Positions 36,069 to 48,663 of a stretch of DNA of 64,000 nt are shown in pieces. The translations under genes were made by a program, and so were the position numbers. Below the pieces are notes generated by a model that had not been told where the DNA came from, searched no databases, and was given only the letters and a program-made list of their open reading frames with translations. The DNA is from Lophius americanus (lineage: Eukaryota; Chordata; Actinopteri; Lophiiformes; Lophiidae), in contig JBBDHG010000011.1 of assembly GCA_037951165.1 (NCBI GenBank), forward strand, positions 6,599,001 to 6,663,000, given 5' to 3'. Position 1 is the stretch's first letter, and each line of letters opens with the position of its first letter.

Positions 36069-38900
36069 CTTTGCTTCTTTGACACAACTCAGCTTTGGCA
36101 CAAGTGAATCCAGCAGGGCCACAATCCTATCCCATAAGCTTCACAGTGTGAAAAAGTTGCAGAGAGGACAGATGCCCCCCAGCAGCTGATGGCACATCAC
36201 CCTGCAGATGAGGGGGCAAAGCATGAGGGTTAAACTACTGGTTCGGAAAAACCACAAGTGTCTGATTATGTGCTTGTGTATTTATTCATAGGGCAAACGC
36301 TTTGTGCACATGTACCCATGTGTCAGCATGAGATCGGGATTGGAATTGTGTGTTTGCATGTTTGTTTTTGTGTGTGCGTGCTGAGATTATATATTGCTGC
36401 TCCTGTCCACTAATCTGGCCGTATAATCTCTCTTTTGCTCTCGCCTGCTGAAATCTTCCAATTCCACAGAGAGGGAATTATCTGGGATTGAGGCAGAGAG
36501 AGGACACAGATCAGAGGAAGTGGGATTGAGAAAGTAAGTGAGCAAAAGGAGTGCCAGCAAGAGGGAGAAATGAAGAGAAAGACGTTTTATAGTCACATTT
36601 TTCATATGTTTTAATTTTTTGGTTTTATTCCGTTTATATTCCGTAGGTTCCAAGAAAAACCTTTCTTTTGCATTTTGAATGTACACGTTTTAAGTAATTT
36701 TTCATTTTTCTTAAGTTAAATTTTGTTCAATTTCAGTTAACTTTACTGTTTTCTCATTCCTAGCTTTAGAAAGTTCACTTAGTTCATAGTTTATATCCCA
36801 TTCACACCTCTCACGCATGTACTTCAATTCCTGCTGCCCTTGTCTGGGGTTGTAAACTGAGATATCAGCCGGTCACGTCAGTCCAACAGCCCAGTGACAC
36901 ACCTTCACTCTTACAGTATCAGTCTCAGTTTAAATATGATTTTCTCTGTAGTTGTAGCTGGCTTAATGATGCCATTGTGAGCAACCTCCTCCCCATCCCC
37001 TTTCAAAGGATTCACCAGAGTCATTTTTTCCCAAACCTGATCTATCCAGCAGAATCAACGGCCACCGACATCACCAACAATGTCTGAAGTCTATGCTGGG
37101 CTTCATCGCTGCTGTATAAGCCCCTTGTTCCCAATCTTCCTAAAGAATCAAAGCATCAAAGACTTTCTGATTTGAATGTTCCCAGACCATGTGCTGTAAT
37201 AAAAACGTTCTTAGAGTCAATCGCTTGACCTGAGTTAACTATAATAGCCTTGAAAGGAAAAAGTCAAAAGGGGAAAAGTCAAAAATAAATTCATTAAAAG
37301 AGTTTCTTTTAATATAGGGGCCACTAGAAAAGGTTGATACTTTGGGTTATTTAAACTCCCCAGCCTTTTTCCTGGCTGGATGCACTTCGTCTCCTCTGCA
37401 ACACAAAGTGAACATGCCCCAGCAAAGAGGAAATATAGCAGTCCAGAGGAGGAGACGGTGTCCCTGCGCTAATGCACTGTTCGTGTTGATCAACCAGACC
37501 TTCAGACGTTCTGTCCTCCTCCAAACCCCTGCGGGCCTGAGGTGATCGTCGGACAGCAGAGGGCGTCCCTTAGCACTCACTGACTACCTGCTACTGTTGC
37601 AGCGGGGGTCTGCTCTTGTTCCCATGACGACCTGGAGCCTGCTCTGTTCGTTGGGGCTTGACATTCAGAGTGTATCTGGAGACGGATGCAGAGGAGCATC
37701 ACAAGAGATGCACTTCCGTCATAAAGATGCTCTGCTCCTTCCTGAAATCGTGTCTGACAACCATCAGAGCCTCCTTGATTCGTTGTGGATGATTTTTTTC
37801 TCTATAGCTTCCCATTTCTTTGACAACCTGTGACCGGTGGTTACTTATTTCCGCCTCCTTTAAGCGCGTGCTCCCGTCAGTGTGTGACTGGCGTCTTCTG
37901 TCTCTATCCCGCAGCTGGACATGAATTAATCATGAGGACACAAAGCTTCTCTATTCCTATAACAAAGCTGTGACATCACCACGTCACATACGCGCTTCCC
38001 TCACATGCTCGCAGGCTTGTTGAGATGCAAGCATAAGTCTGCACAAGCAAAAGCAGGAACACACACATCATGCACAGCAGCTTTTTGGATGCTACTAGAT
38101 CTTTATCAATAAGTAAAGTCTTGAGGTTTTCAGCAGAGCCCCGGCTTTAACAGCACTCAAAACTATTTTAAAAATAGCTGGAGTCTGCAGCAACAGATTC
38201 CTTTACGCAACTCTTATGAAGACTGCTAATTTCATTAAATCCCACTGTGTGCTTGTGTAGTACAGAGTCCAAGGCCATTGTGTTATTGTCATTGTGCTGC
38301 TTTCTATATTACTAAATAACAACCCGGAACCTTCAGCTGTCAATGCTCATTTTTCTTTTCTTTTTTTTTTAATAGAGATGGCAAGCTACTCTTAGAATAG
38401 ACATGACAATCTGTGGACAATCTTGCCTGCAGGAATGACATTTCAAATAAGATAATACGTGTCTACAGATTTAAAATATCAGGTCCTGGCGTCTTAGTCT
38501 ACATTTACATAAACTCTTATCTTTGAAAAATCCAGAAAGGCTGGTAGCCTCTTGTAATAATAGCACTGCTGGTGTTATGCTATTATTGTGAGACATTCAC
38601 AGAAAACAACAAAAACTGACAGTGGTTAAATTAAAAATTCAGTTTTTTTGTTTTTTTACCCTTCTGTGATATTTCCAACCAACCTTACAAAGGCAACAAC
38701 TGGAGTGTTGTGATCTAAAAGCTGAAGGCGAGCTTTGAAGACATTTGATTAGAAAAAACATTTTTAATCATTGCCCCCATCTCTCTGACTCCATCCCACC
38801 CTCCACAAGCCGAAAAGCTAGGACAGATGAAGGCAATCTCAATGCAAAACCAGCCTCACACTGACACCATTCATGCAGGCGCTCAACATATGCAGATGTT
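36069..38900. other. lnx2 5' leader/intron region; no other gene seen
   Basis: Directly upstream of the lnx2 ATG is an acceptor-like AGCTTATGGGATAG on the minus strand (about 36125), so at least one noncoding exon is expected further upstream. No conserved coding sequence was recognised in this stretch. Confidence 0.45.
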
Positions 38901-38909
38901 ACATTACCT

Positions 38910-39110
38910 ACACCGGCTGCTCCTCCGCGCCGCGTACTCCAGCCCCAAAAAGGGGGGCGATTATTTGCTGCGGGACCTTAATCAGGCATTCACCGCAACG
39001 GGCCGTTCCGCAAACCCACAAGAAAACGCCCCCGTGCATTTGGCGGCGCTGTCCCGCCCACTGCTGTCCGTCAAAGGCGTTGGGCGGAGCCTGTAGCTGT
39101 CAATCCTGGG
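38910..39110 (-). promoter_or_regulatory. lnx2: CpG-rich block, likely lnx2 promoter
   Basis: CpG-dense sequence with GC-box-like GGGCGG (39085 area) and CCCGCCC stands out from AT-rich surroundings, about 2.9 kb upstream of the lnx2 start codon. Its strand assignment rests on position only; polr1d (+) starts 1.9 kb further right and seems to have its own leader. Confidence 0.5.
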
Positions 39111-41006
39111 TAGAATTATGGTGGCTACCAAACTGCCTGCTTGGAAATAGGAAATAATCAAAGGGTTTTAACAATCCGTGTTTAATTCTAAATGCTATGA
39201 GCGTATAGTGTTTTTCATTATGTGGATTGTTATATGTATTTTGCAAGATATGATGTTTACTAATACAAAAGAAGGTAATTAAATTCCCCAGCTCAAACTG
39301 AACTCCTTCACCCACTGCAACAATAATGGCTAATGATGTATTGCTGCTTTATAAGTAATGGTAAAACAGTGCTAAATAATAAATTAATGTAAGTAACAAT
39401 AATCTGGTAATGTACTCATTAAATTACTTGTACTTTAATTTCCATTTTGTATTCCTTTATAATTTTACTTTACTATATTTATATCAGAGTTTCTTTATAA
39501 TTTTACTTCACTATATTTATATCAGAGGTAAATTGTATTTCTTCTACTCCTTTATGTTTGTTTGACAGCTGTGGCTATTAGTTAGTTTTCAGAGAAAGAA
39601 TTTTAATAACTTTAATTTCCAGAAAAAGTCATGTATTTGCAAATGTATTGGAATTTAATTTTGTTTTGTTTCTTATCGCAGGCCCATTGACCTGTCAAAA
39701 TCAGTCAGGATCCAACCTCAATTGCTAATTCTGGATTGTGTCAGGAGTCTCAATAGGAGACTATGGCAGCTAATGTCCGTTTGGCTAAATGTTGTTTGCT
39801 AATAACATTTCCAGTCTTTGTATATCTTTTTTCATAATAAAGTCCCACAGCACCAAAAGAGGTTGCAGTTTTTCCATTGACACCACCATCAAACATCTGG
39901 AAGGCATTTGTATTCTATAAAAATGATGGGGAATAGAAGTTGGGCAATTCATTTTTGTGAACAGTGAATAAATCAAGTGATAGCAAAACATCTGAAGAAT
40001 CGCCTGTTGAAATCATTGTGGGCAGTATGCTAATAGAGGTACAAATAGAACATGTTAGAGCTGGTAAGAGAAAGGGTGTCGAACAATATTTATCAGCAAG
40101 GACTTCCAGGCTGGCAGTTGTTGATTTTCACTGGAGAAAAATACTTGGATTTAGTTTATATTATAGTATTCTTTGTTTCTCCCTCTAATTGCAAAAGGAT
40201 TCACAAGGGCATGAATATGTAAGACTGACCTCAGTTAAGATTCACAATGTTTTTGTTCATATTTATATGAAGCTTCTTAGGGACACTTTCTTATTTTGCA
40301 TAATATTAATTTATAATGAACAATGAATGTTTATATTAAAGAAACGTTGAGAGCTTTCAGATGACATTGAAACACACTGAACTATATCAAATTGCTATAG
40401 GCTATCAAAATGTACAAATCGTCATATCTATCATCTAGATACGTATCAAATCGTTTTATAAGGAAGAGATGAACACAATTACTTCATCCACCAATTGCTG
40501 TCGTAAAGCATTTTAACTGAATCCCACCTTCACCTACTACAACCATAAATGGCTGTTGATGTGTTGATATTTTATCTAAGATACTAAACAATGAATAATA
40601 ACTAAAATTGACAGTCATAAATCTCATTAGATAGGTAAAATGTGGTTAGAAAAATGTCTATTTTAGTTGCAATGCAGAGTTTAAGGAGGCTGCATATCTA
40701 AAGGATTTGAATACTTGAACAAATTATGTCGAACTCCAAATAAAAGTCAAAGTCAGAAGGGATTAAGAGGTATGTAAAGACTTTTAAAACATTTTTGATA
40801 AGTGAATAAATTCCTTAAGGGCACTTAAGTTGCGATCACTTGAAAGTTGCAGTTGGAAACAATCAGGCATCGCTAAGGACAGCCTGAAACTTAGGGTCTT
40901 CCGTGGAAGGACCTGAAGGCTGAAGTAAACAAAAAAGACGCCGCGCTAATTAAAGCTCTGTCATCGATTCTGGGCGAATTAATGAGGTGTAATTTATAAC
41001 GAGGCG
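39111..41006. other. Intergenic lnx2-polr1d; no gene seen
   Basis: AT-rich. Includes a 38-bp tandem duplication. The bases just before 41007 probably hold the polr1d promoter and leader; no TATA box is evident. Confidence 0.5.
39455..39527. repeat. Tandem duplication, 38-bp unit, two copies
   Basis: The unit beginning CTTTATAATTTTACTT at 39455 recurs at 39493 with a single substitution through ATATCAGAG. Confidence 0.9.
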
Positions 41007-43971
41007 ATGGGAGAGGATAAAGAACTGGAGAAGTATGCATCGATTTAGCTTCAATGATCAGTTACAGTAAGCCGCTGTTGTATTCAGTCCAAGCTAGGCT
41101 AATCGCAAGCCTCCATTGGAAGGGAGGGTATTTTTGCCGACAACTGTTGGGTTTATTGTGTTGTAAGACGACCATGAGTGTGTATCGTGATGGTCGTAAA
41201 TAAGGCTGCCATTAGCAGCCTGTGTTGTATGGTTAAAGGTCGGCTAAATCAGGGAGACTCCTCTCCTGAGACTCTGCTGACTCAGCAAGTCGGGTCAAAC
41301 GAGGACACTACAGCTATTCCTCATTCTCCCGCTAATGATTCACTTTCCCCTTTAGGCTGTGCATGACTCTGTTTTCTGTCACTTAATGAATTTACTATCC
41401 CCTTGGAGTTCTCTGCCATTTTTTGTCCTCCCCAAATACCCCCCTCTGTTCACTTTCCTCTTTCTGATCTCTTTTTCTATTTATTTACTTCATCCAGACG
41501 CGCAATAGAGGAACTCCTCAGAGAGACTGACAGGGCTCGCGTGAGAGCAGAGACCATGGGCCCAGCAGGATGGTGAGCACTGTTTCACATACCACCTCTA
41601 TCGGTCTGCACGGATATGCAGCCCGTGACAGAAAACCAAACACAAAGACACAAGTTACTGTAGTTAAGTAAAGTTTAGTGGCATCTATACTTTACTTCAG
41701 TCAGTGCTTACTTATCTTACTTATCTTACTTATCTTACTTATCTGGCTACTAATTACTTTAATTCCCTACATCTGAACAGAAATATTCATATTCAGACAA
41801 TTTCTTCATCTCAAATGATCAATTCATTTTGACAGCCTTGCCAAATCTTATTATATATAAGTTTGTTAAAACAGACCAGGTCAGGGTGGCAGTAACATTT
41901 GTACACTAACCTGTCAATTACAACAGATTAGCCTAAGACTCTAATTCTGAGAGCCTTAGGCACCGCAGGTCACCATGTATGGACTTACGCAAAGAAATGG
42001 ATTACAACAACAATAAAGAAACGCACTTAAAAACAGACCACTAGAAAATAATAATCCCTTGTATCTTGTGAAAGGCTCCCGGACCTTCTTCACTAGGTCG
42101 ATCTTGATTTAACAACCACCAGCAGATGTCAGAGACACATCAGTTTTTTACTTTAGTGTTGGGCTCAGTTAAGACATTCTAATCAAAACAAACCCTCTGC
42201 TGAGGCCCACCCACCACACGCTGACCAGACTATCCTCTTGAGGCTTGGGTCTTTCCTCCTCATCCATAACTACTGGCTTCAGTGTAATGCAGTCCCTGAG
42301 GTTTCCTTAATAGTCCTGCACAGGACTTAACCCTGGATTCCCTGCTCTTTAGCAGTCAGTGCTGCATTTTTGCGTGGTAATTGTAAATGTGTTATGTCTA
42401 GCGTGGCACAATTACATACAAAGTTTATACCAGGCAATATGGAGTTGCAATTTTATAAGGATAGGGGTGTATATATGCATCTTTGCATTACTTCACAAGT
42501 GACGTGGACTATCCATTTCAGGTCACACTTTTGCAAGTAGAACGGTGAGAACATTTGTGTTTTGTTTGGTTTGGAAACTGGATGATGCGACTGCTCCGCA
42601 GCCTAATCACTGGCATTCTTCCATATTACTGTCAGTTCTACAAAGACAGTTTGCAGAGTTTTCGACCATAGTACCAGGTCTGGTCTCAATGAAAACATTT
42701 CTAATTGTATTATAATCTGCTGGCTTACATCTGCCAGCATGTCCCAGTCCCAACTCCCTCAATTGTCTTATCCTGGTTAGGGGAGGAAGCTTCTTTTGTC
42801 TTTTTTAATAGACTTAGTGCTTCAGCATTTCTGTTTTACCTCTAGATGTACCAACCTTGGGCGAGGCTCACTTTATATCCAGTTAGAATGTGCCTGTGAA
42901 GAGCTGGAGTCGACACTGGTGGCATGATGTATTTTCACCCAGCCACTAGTTGAGATTCTTGGGTGAAGGAAGGATGTCAAAGATTTCACCAAGTAGGAAG
43001 CTGATACTTGATCCCCCTTTGTTCTATGGCCTCCTATTTCATCCACTCAGGGGGAGTGGTGGACTTGTGAGACATCCTTAGCACATCTTCAAGCCCCTTG
43101 CTGAAACCACCCCACTTCTATTTGTGTAAAGAAGTTAAATCGGTACTTTTTCTTCTAACAGGATCAGTTTTCCTTTACACAAGTAAGTGTACTACTGTAC
43201 TTGCATAGAGAATGTACTGAAGTAATGTAAAGTTTTGAAAGCGTGATAGTACTTGCTTTGAACAGAGCAGTATTTTCTTTTGACTGCATTGCCTTTTTGT
43301 TGTTAAAGCGCCAGTCTGTGAACCGTTATATTCTGAATTCTTTGGTGTGTGCGGTAATGGATATTTCAATATCTGATATACTCTGATTTTTGATACATAT
43401 TGCCAACACCGACAGGCTATATATAGACTTGTTTACCTAAATGCAGACATTAAGTTTTAATTGTCACTAATATTTTGTCAAAATATTATTGCCCACCCCC
43501 TAATGTATATTCATTAACTGATAAATACTGAGATATTTGATTTAACAAAAGCAAAATCTAGAGAAATATGAGCTGTGTTTATGAACGTCTGTTCACTCCT
43601 CTGGTAGGTTGAAGTGTCCCCTGCAGACCACCAACAAGCGCTTCCTTATAAACACCCTCCGCTCCTCTGGCTTGCATCAACACATCGCTGATCCCAGAGA
43701 CAGGAATTCTTCCACAAGAGGGCGCCTAAGGAGTGACTCCCCCGACAGAAGCAGAGACCGCAGCAGAACACCTCCTAGATATCACAGAGGCAGTGGAGGC
43801 CATTCGGAACATAAGCATCATCATCATCATCATCACAGGGACAGCTCCGACAATAAAGATAATAAACAGGATGGAGACAGAGACAGAAGCCACAGACATA
43901 AACACAACAGAGACCAGAGGCATGAGCGGGATGGACACAAAAGAGACAAAGACAGAATAATCCATGAGTAA
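41007..43971 (+). CDS. polr1d: POLR1D locus, 'isoform 2' type protein (154 aa, no RPAC2 domain)
   Basis: Three coding exons: 41007-41032, 41498-41572, 43608-43971; phases agree and total 465 nt. The product begins MGEDKELEKRAIEELLRE, continues to RAETMGPAGWLKCPL and TNKRFLINTL, and ends in a long charged tail rich in Arg, Asp, Ser and His with a run of seven His near residue 90. The first 60 residues match the alternatively spliced human POLR1D isoform 2, which shares only the first exon with the real polymerase subunit RPAC2. Its function is not known to me. The RPAC2 dimerisation domain (the HTLGNSLRY-type motif) was searched for by eye from 39 to 46 kb and not found. AATAAA lies at 44527-44532. 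The locus sits between lnx2 and pdx1 as POLR1D does in human. Confidence 0.85.
41707..41742. repeat. Nine-base tandem repeat, four perfect copies
   Basis: CTTACTTAT is repeated four times without change in the second polr1d intron. Confidence 0.95.
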
Positions 43972-46051
43972 AAACTGTACAGAGGAGAAATAATGCTTAT
44001 TTAAAAAAAAAGAGAAAAAAAAGCCCTCTCCTCCAGGCACTTATTATATCTAGTCTCTGAGCAGCTAACAAACCACACAGACCTGCGAGCAGGCTTAAGG
44101 GCATGTGCTCTTCTCCTAGCATGATGGAAACTGCGTTGTAACACTTGCAGTTCACAAGGTCAAACTGTTCTTATTGATGTTTACTTGAATCCTATAAATG
44201 GCTCATAACATAATTTAATTTTTCGTTTTCTTATGTCGTACATATCTTTTCCTTAAGCAAGTCACAAGAAGCTATAATTTACAAATACTGTGCCCTCTCC
44301 TCAAATAATTTGAAACTTGTGAAAACCCGAAAACTGTCATCGAGAACAGAAGAGGTTTTTATTGATTTTAATTATAATGTCATTACCATTCTCCTGTCTT
44401 CATTCACTGGTCACAGTGTTTACATAAGCCAAACTTGTGCCGCCACTGGGTAAGCAGGTTTTATAGTGTTAAACTTTTTGGCATGCCTATACTGGCTAGC
44501 AGATACTGTTTTATTGACAGGAGAAAAATAAACTTGTTTTCTTGTCAGGCCTACATTTGCAAGAAGTGGTATCAACTGTAAAACAAATATTTAGTTTATT
44601 TTTTAGATGGATTTTAGAATAGATGGACATTTATTCAAGCTGAAAGTGTGACACTGCTGTTAATGTCTTTGCCAACCATCTGGCATGTCTCCATGTGTTT
44701 AACCTGAAACGCTTTATTGAACTTTTATTGATCCAGAGAGTTTTATAAATGTGGAAAGAAAAGATTACCCGTTGGTCTAAATTCAAAATACTCTACTCGC
44801 TTGTGCCATTAGGGATGCTTATGTGTCTGCAAAATCGGCTAAAATGCGTTTAACGCCCTTCCTGCTTCATAAATTGCGTTGTGCATGTCCAAAACAGCTT
44901 AGGTTAGCTGTTTCCTTCCTCTACGAAACAATGATCAAATATTTAAACACCATTAAGCCATAGAACAGCGGGGGATTTGAATCGAATTGGTTTACTCGAA
45001 CTTTATTGCATCGCTGAGTGTCCCATTAAGATACCATGGAAAGTGCTATAATTGCGTTTGAATAACTCCGCGCAAATAGTCTATTGATACAAACAAGGTC
45101 TATCATTGATGAAGCCCTATCGCCCTCTTCCATGATCATTTCGAGCAGGGAAATCATCCAGATCACAAGTTAGAGGCTGAAAATGGCGCCTACAAGTTGC
45201 TAGTGAGCTCGCGGGTTTTCGCGCCACGCTGCACGCGCACGCTGGTTAATTGAGTTCTGTTGCTCTCACTCTTGCCTAAATTGGTTTACCACAAGGAGGG
45301 TTGTTTAATGGGCCGAATACATACCCGCTGAGGGCTAATGGCCAGTAAACATGGCGAGAGTGCAGCGGCCGCAGCAGCTCAGTGTTTGCTATCGTTAAGG
45401 GCCCTTCGTGCAGAGACCCTGCACGCGCGCTCTAAATGGTGTTAAATGGTGCATTTAGAAAAGTGTAATGGGTACATTTTATAAGGCAGAAGAGTGTAGG
45501 TAAATGAAGTAGATTTGGGTTGTTTGAGCTTTTAATCGGAGTTTCCAAGACAACCGTTATCTTCCAGGTCTCTTATCGAATGTGTTTGCAACCATATCGA
45601 TTAATCGGCCGCAGTGCTGTCAGTTAAATAAATAAAACTATTAATACATTATTCTTTGGGAAAATAAAAGAAGATTAAGGCATATCTTCACTTTTAGCTC
45701 TTTTCTCGTTCTCTAGAAGTGACATCTGTAGATTCACCCACTGCTGTGGGGGCAAACAGGTTGGTCACAGGTAAACTTGGTGTATTTACAGAGTGGCATT
45801 GATTTTCGCGCCCTGTTCAATTTACCGAAAAACGACGGAATATCCTGGAAACTGTGGTGATATAGGTCTTAGCTTTTGAGCAAACACTAAGACCAATGGC
45901 TTCGGAGCTGCTGAGTCACATGGTGGCTGAGTGACACACCTGAGCGGAGTCGCGAGGGCCTCTCAGTTGCGCCAGAGACGACAGGTAGAGCAAGAAGCAG
46001 AAGGTCCACGCACGGGCAGGGCGCAGGTACATGTGCTTGTCCTTGGAAGCT
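43972..46051. other. polr1d 3' UTR and pdx1 upstream region; no gsx1
   Basis: The polr1d 3' UTR probably ends near 44550. The rest is the pdx1 5' flank, including a CpG-rich block (entry at 45180). No second homeodomain exon is present although GSX1 lies here in human. Confidence 0.6.
45180..45480 (+). promoter_or_regulatory. pdx1: Candidate pdx1 proximal enhancer/promoter block
   Basis: A CpG-rich island 0.6-0.9 kb upstream of the pdx1 ATG contains homeodomain-type TAAT cores (TTAATTGAG near 45246, TTTAATGG near 45304, CTAATGG near 45335) and FOXA-like motifs (GGTTTACC near 45283, GTAAACA at 45345-45351). Mammalian pdx1 enhancer areas combine FOXA and PDX1 sites, so the mix is suggestive. 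No alignment was possible. Confidence 0.4.
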
Positions 46052-48663
46052 ATGAATCGGGAAGATCATTATTATGCCGCTCAGGTTTTTAAAGACTCAT
46101 GTGTCTACCAGAGATCACAGGGGGAGGACTACAGACACAGTCCGCCGCCCTGCCTCTACATGGGCAGGCAGGTCCACTCCGTCTACACGCCGTCCTCCAT
46201 GGGAGCCTTGGAGCAGGTCAGCCTTCCTGACATTGCCCCTTCGTACAGTCTACCAATGCGGGAGGATACTGGTTTGCCTCAGCCCCATCACCCTCAGGGC
46301 CTCCAGCAACAGCCTCTTCAAACTACTGCAGGCTATGGAGACACGGGGGACCAGAGCAGATACCTTCCTTTCCCCTGGATGAAAACAACTAAATCTCATT
46401 CACACACCTGGAAGGGACAGTGGTCAGGTAACTATATTATTCAAAAATAAATGCACAGTTCTGTTCATTAGTCATGACTCTAACAAGTGGGTTTCAGCTT
46501 AGGCCTATAGTGACATCATCTCCCAACAATATGATCCTGGGTGTTTCAGTTTACCTTGTCAGTCAATTTGTAAAAAGGACCGGAAGGTCAGCGTTTGCTT
46601 TTATCAGGTCTTATCGTCACAAAAATGGGGCATTTGTCCATACAAAAAGATTTCACAAATCACCATATCTTAATCCATCAATAGGCTGAACATAGAGAAT
46701 AATAAGTGCTTATTAAACATCCAGATGGAACACAATCCTTTTTATTCGATATGGGCTTGGTAGCATGAATCAAAGATTTTGTACTAAAAGTGAGTTTGTT
46801 TACCACTTTCATCAAATCCTATGGGTTATAATAATGCTCTTTCTGTATGTTTTTATTTTATTGTGGAACTTTTATTACAAGTTTTATCTTTAGACTTTCA
46901 TTTATGTGTAAATGCTATGAGTTTCTATTGACAACAGCTTTGGCATTTTCAGCAGTTAATAGAGTTGGCCATGATATTATACGTTTTTGGAGCAGAAAGT
47001 TTTGGATCAATACAAATATTCAGTGTCACTTCTTGGTTAATTGCGTTTTTGTGATTGTTAATCGCAATAGGCTATATTTAAAGATGTGGCAGACGTTTAA
47101 ACGTTCGATTAAGTTTAGAATGACTCCAAAAGTGTTTTTGTTTCAAAAAAAAAAATGGCCACGCATTCAAAAATACACTTATATTGTTATAATAGGCCTA
47201 TGGATGCACAATATTCATGCAATTAGGATCTAAAATTAATTTAACACATTTTTAGAGGCAATAATGTCAGTATCTCTCGTTATTGTTTTTTTTATTTTCT
47301 TTCGATATTATGTTTTTGAACATGTTGAATGAACTGGTGTTTGGAAAATATAGGAAAAGCTTATGTCCATCAAATTATTAGAAATCCATTTTTGACGTTT
47401 GTTTCGGATGTTTTCATGACTGTGGCTGATGATCACAATGACCTGGGTACACTATTAAGTCATAAAACTATAGGTCACGGTGGTCCACGTCCCCCTGAGG
47501 ACCAGAGTTCATTTAGACTTGAATCAGGAGGTCCTGGGATCTGATCTGAAAGCTTGATAGTTTTTAGTTTGAAGCTTCGTTACTTGTTTCAAGCCCATTT
47601 TAATTATTTAGAAAATATACCTCAACAATCCAACCCTGGGACCTATTGGGCTATAACTTACCTTAACTAAAGCGATACAAAAATCTGTTCTCTGTTAATG
47701 CTCCCTTTTTTAAAGGAAAAAAGACTAATTTGTAGACTAATATAAAGTCTCTATAGTTGTGCATGTGCATAGAGCACAATCCACTTAACCCACATCTCCA
47801 AAATAATGTTTCCCCTTATTGCTGAAAAGCTCCACTTTAACTAAACTTCCTTGTTAAAAGCTCATAAATTTAAATAACACATGTCCATGAGAAAATATTA
47901 AAGCTTTATAATTCGTTGCTTTATCACTTAAAATTAAAGTAGCGGAGCTGTAATTGTTGAATCCTTGTAAGATTTCAAGTGAATAAATGTTTATTTTCCT
48001 GGCTATCTCAAGACAAATATGCACTGTGGTTTCGGCAAGTGCCAATTAGTGGCCAATATCTCTCCCTGCTTTTCTCATAGCCCAATCTTTTTCTTTACGA
48101 TAAACATGGATGTATGTTTTCACGAGGAATAATCGCATGCCACAGATTTTTAGTCCAAATAAAACTAATTATAAACCCACACATTTTGATAAACTGTAGC
48201 TTATATAGCAGATTTTTCGATTTCTCTTTATTATTGGTGTTCGTTTTTAAGGACGCTGAACCTCTGTTTGTCATTAGGATCCTACGTCATGGCGGAGACT
48301 GAGGAGAACAAACGCACGAGGACCGCCTACACACGCGCCCAGCTCCTGGAGCTCGAGAAGGAGTTCTTGTTCAACCGGTACATCTCCAGACCGCGGCGAG
48401 TGGAGCTCGCGCTGACCCTGAGCCTCACCGAGCGCCACATCAAGATCTGGTTCCAGAACCGGCGCATGAAGTGGAAGAAGGAGGAAGACCGGAGGAGGGT
48501 GAAGGGAACCGATCCGGACCAGGACTCTTCCATCACCTCCGGAGACCAGGCGGAAGCCGCCAGTGGGGTCTCCTCCTCGAACGGACCTCACACCATCTCA
48601 CCCCCTGTTTCCCCGCTCAACTGCCACTCTCTCTCCGTTCATGGTTCTCGAGAGCCCGAATAG
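46052..48663 (+). CDS. pdx1: Pancreatic and duodenal homeobox protein 1 (253 aa)
   Basis: ParaHox transcription factor needed for pancreas formation and beta-cell gene expression. Two exons, 46052-46427 and 48278-48663, with a 1.85-kb intron; phases agree. The start MNREDHYYAAQVFKDSC is typical of PDX1; an in-frame ATG 21 bases upstream was rejected for that reason. The PBX-binding hexapeptide region PFPWMK closes exon 1. The homeodomain lies in exon 2 (NKRTRTAYTRAQ to MKWKKEE), with helix 3 RHIKIWFQNRRMKWKK carrying the His at homeodomain position 44 that distinguishes PDX. The C-terminal tail is Ser/Pro-rich. The protein is shorter than human PDX1 (283 aa), mostly in the linker and tail. 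AATAAA is at 49156-49161. urad lies directly downstream, with no cdx2 between. Confidence 0.97.

Noticed and set aside
36069..36122. Longer lnx2 N-terminus starting at GTG (36122)
   Set aside because: GTG is not a normal start and the ATG at 36068 aligns with the known LNX2 start.
46031..46051. pdx1 start seven codons upstream
   Set aside because: PDX1 proteins begin MNxExxYY, matching the ATG at 46052.
48274..48591. Long open frame antisense to the pdx1 homeobox exon
   Set aside because: Shadow of a GC-rich coding exon; no start context or homologue.
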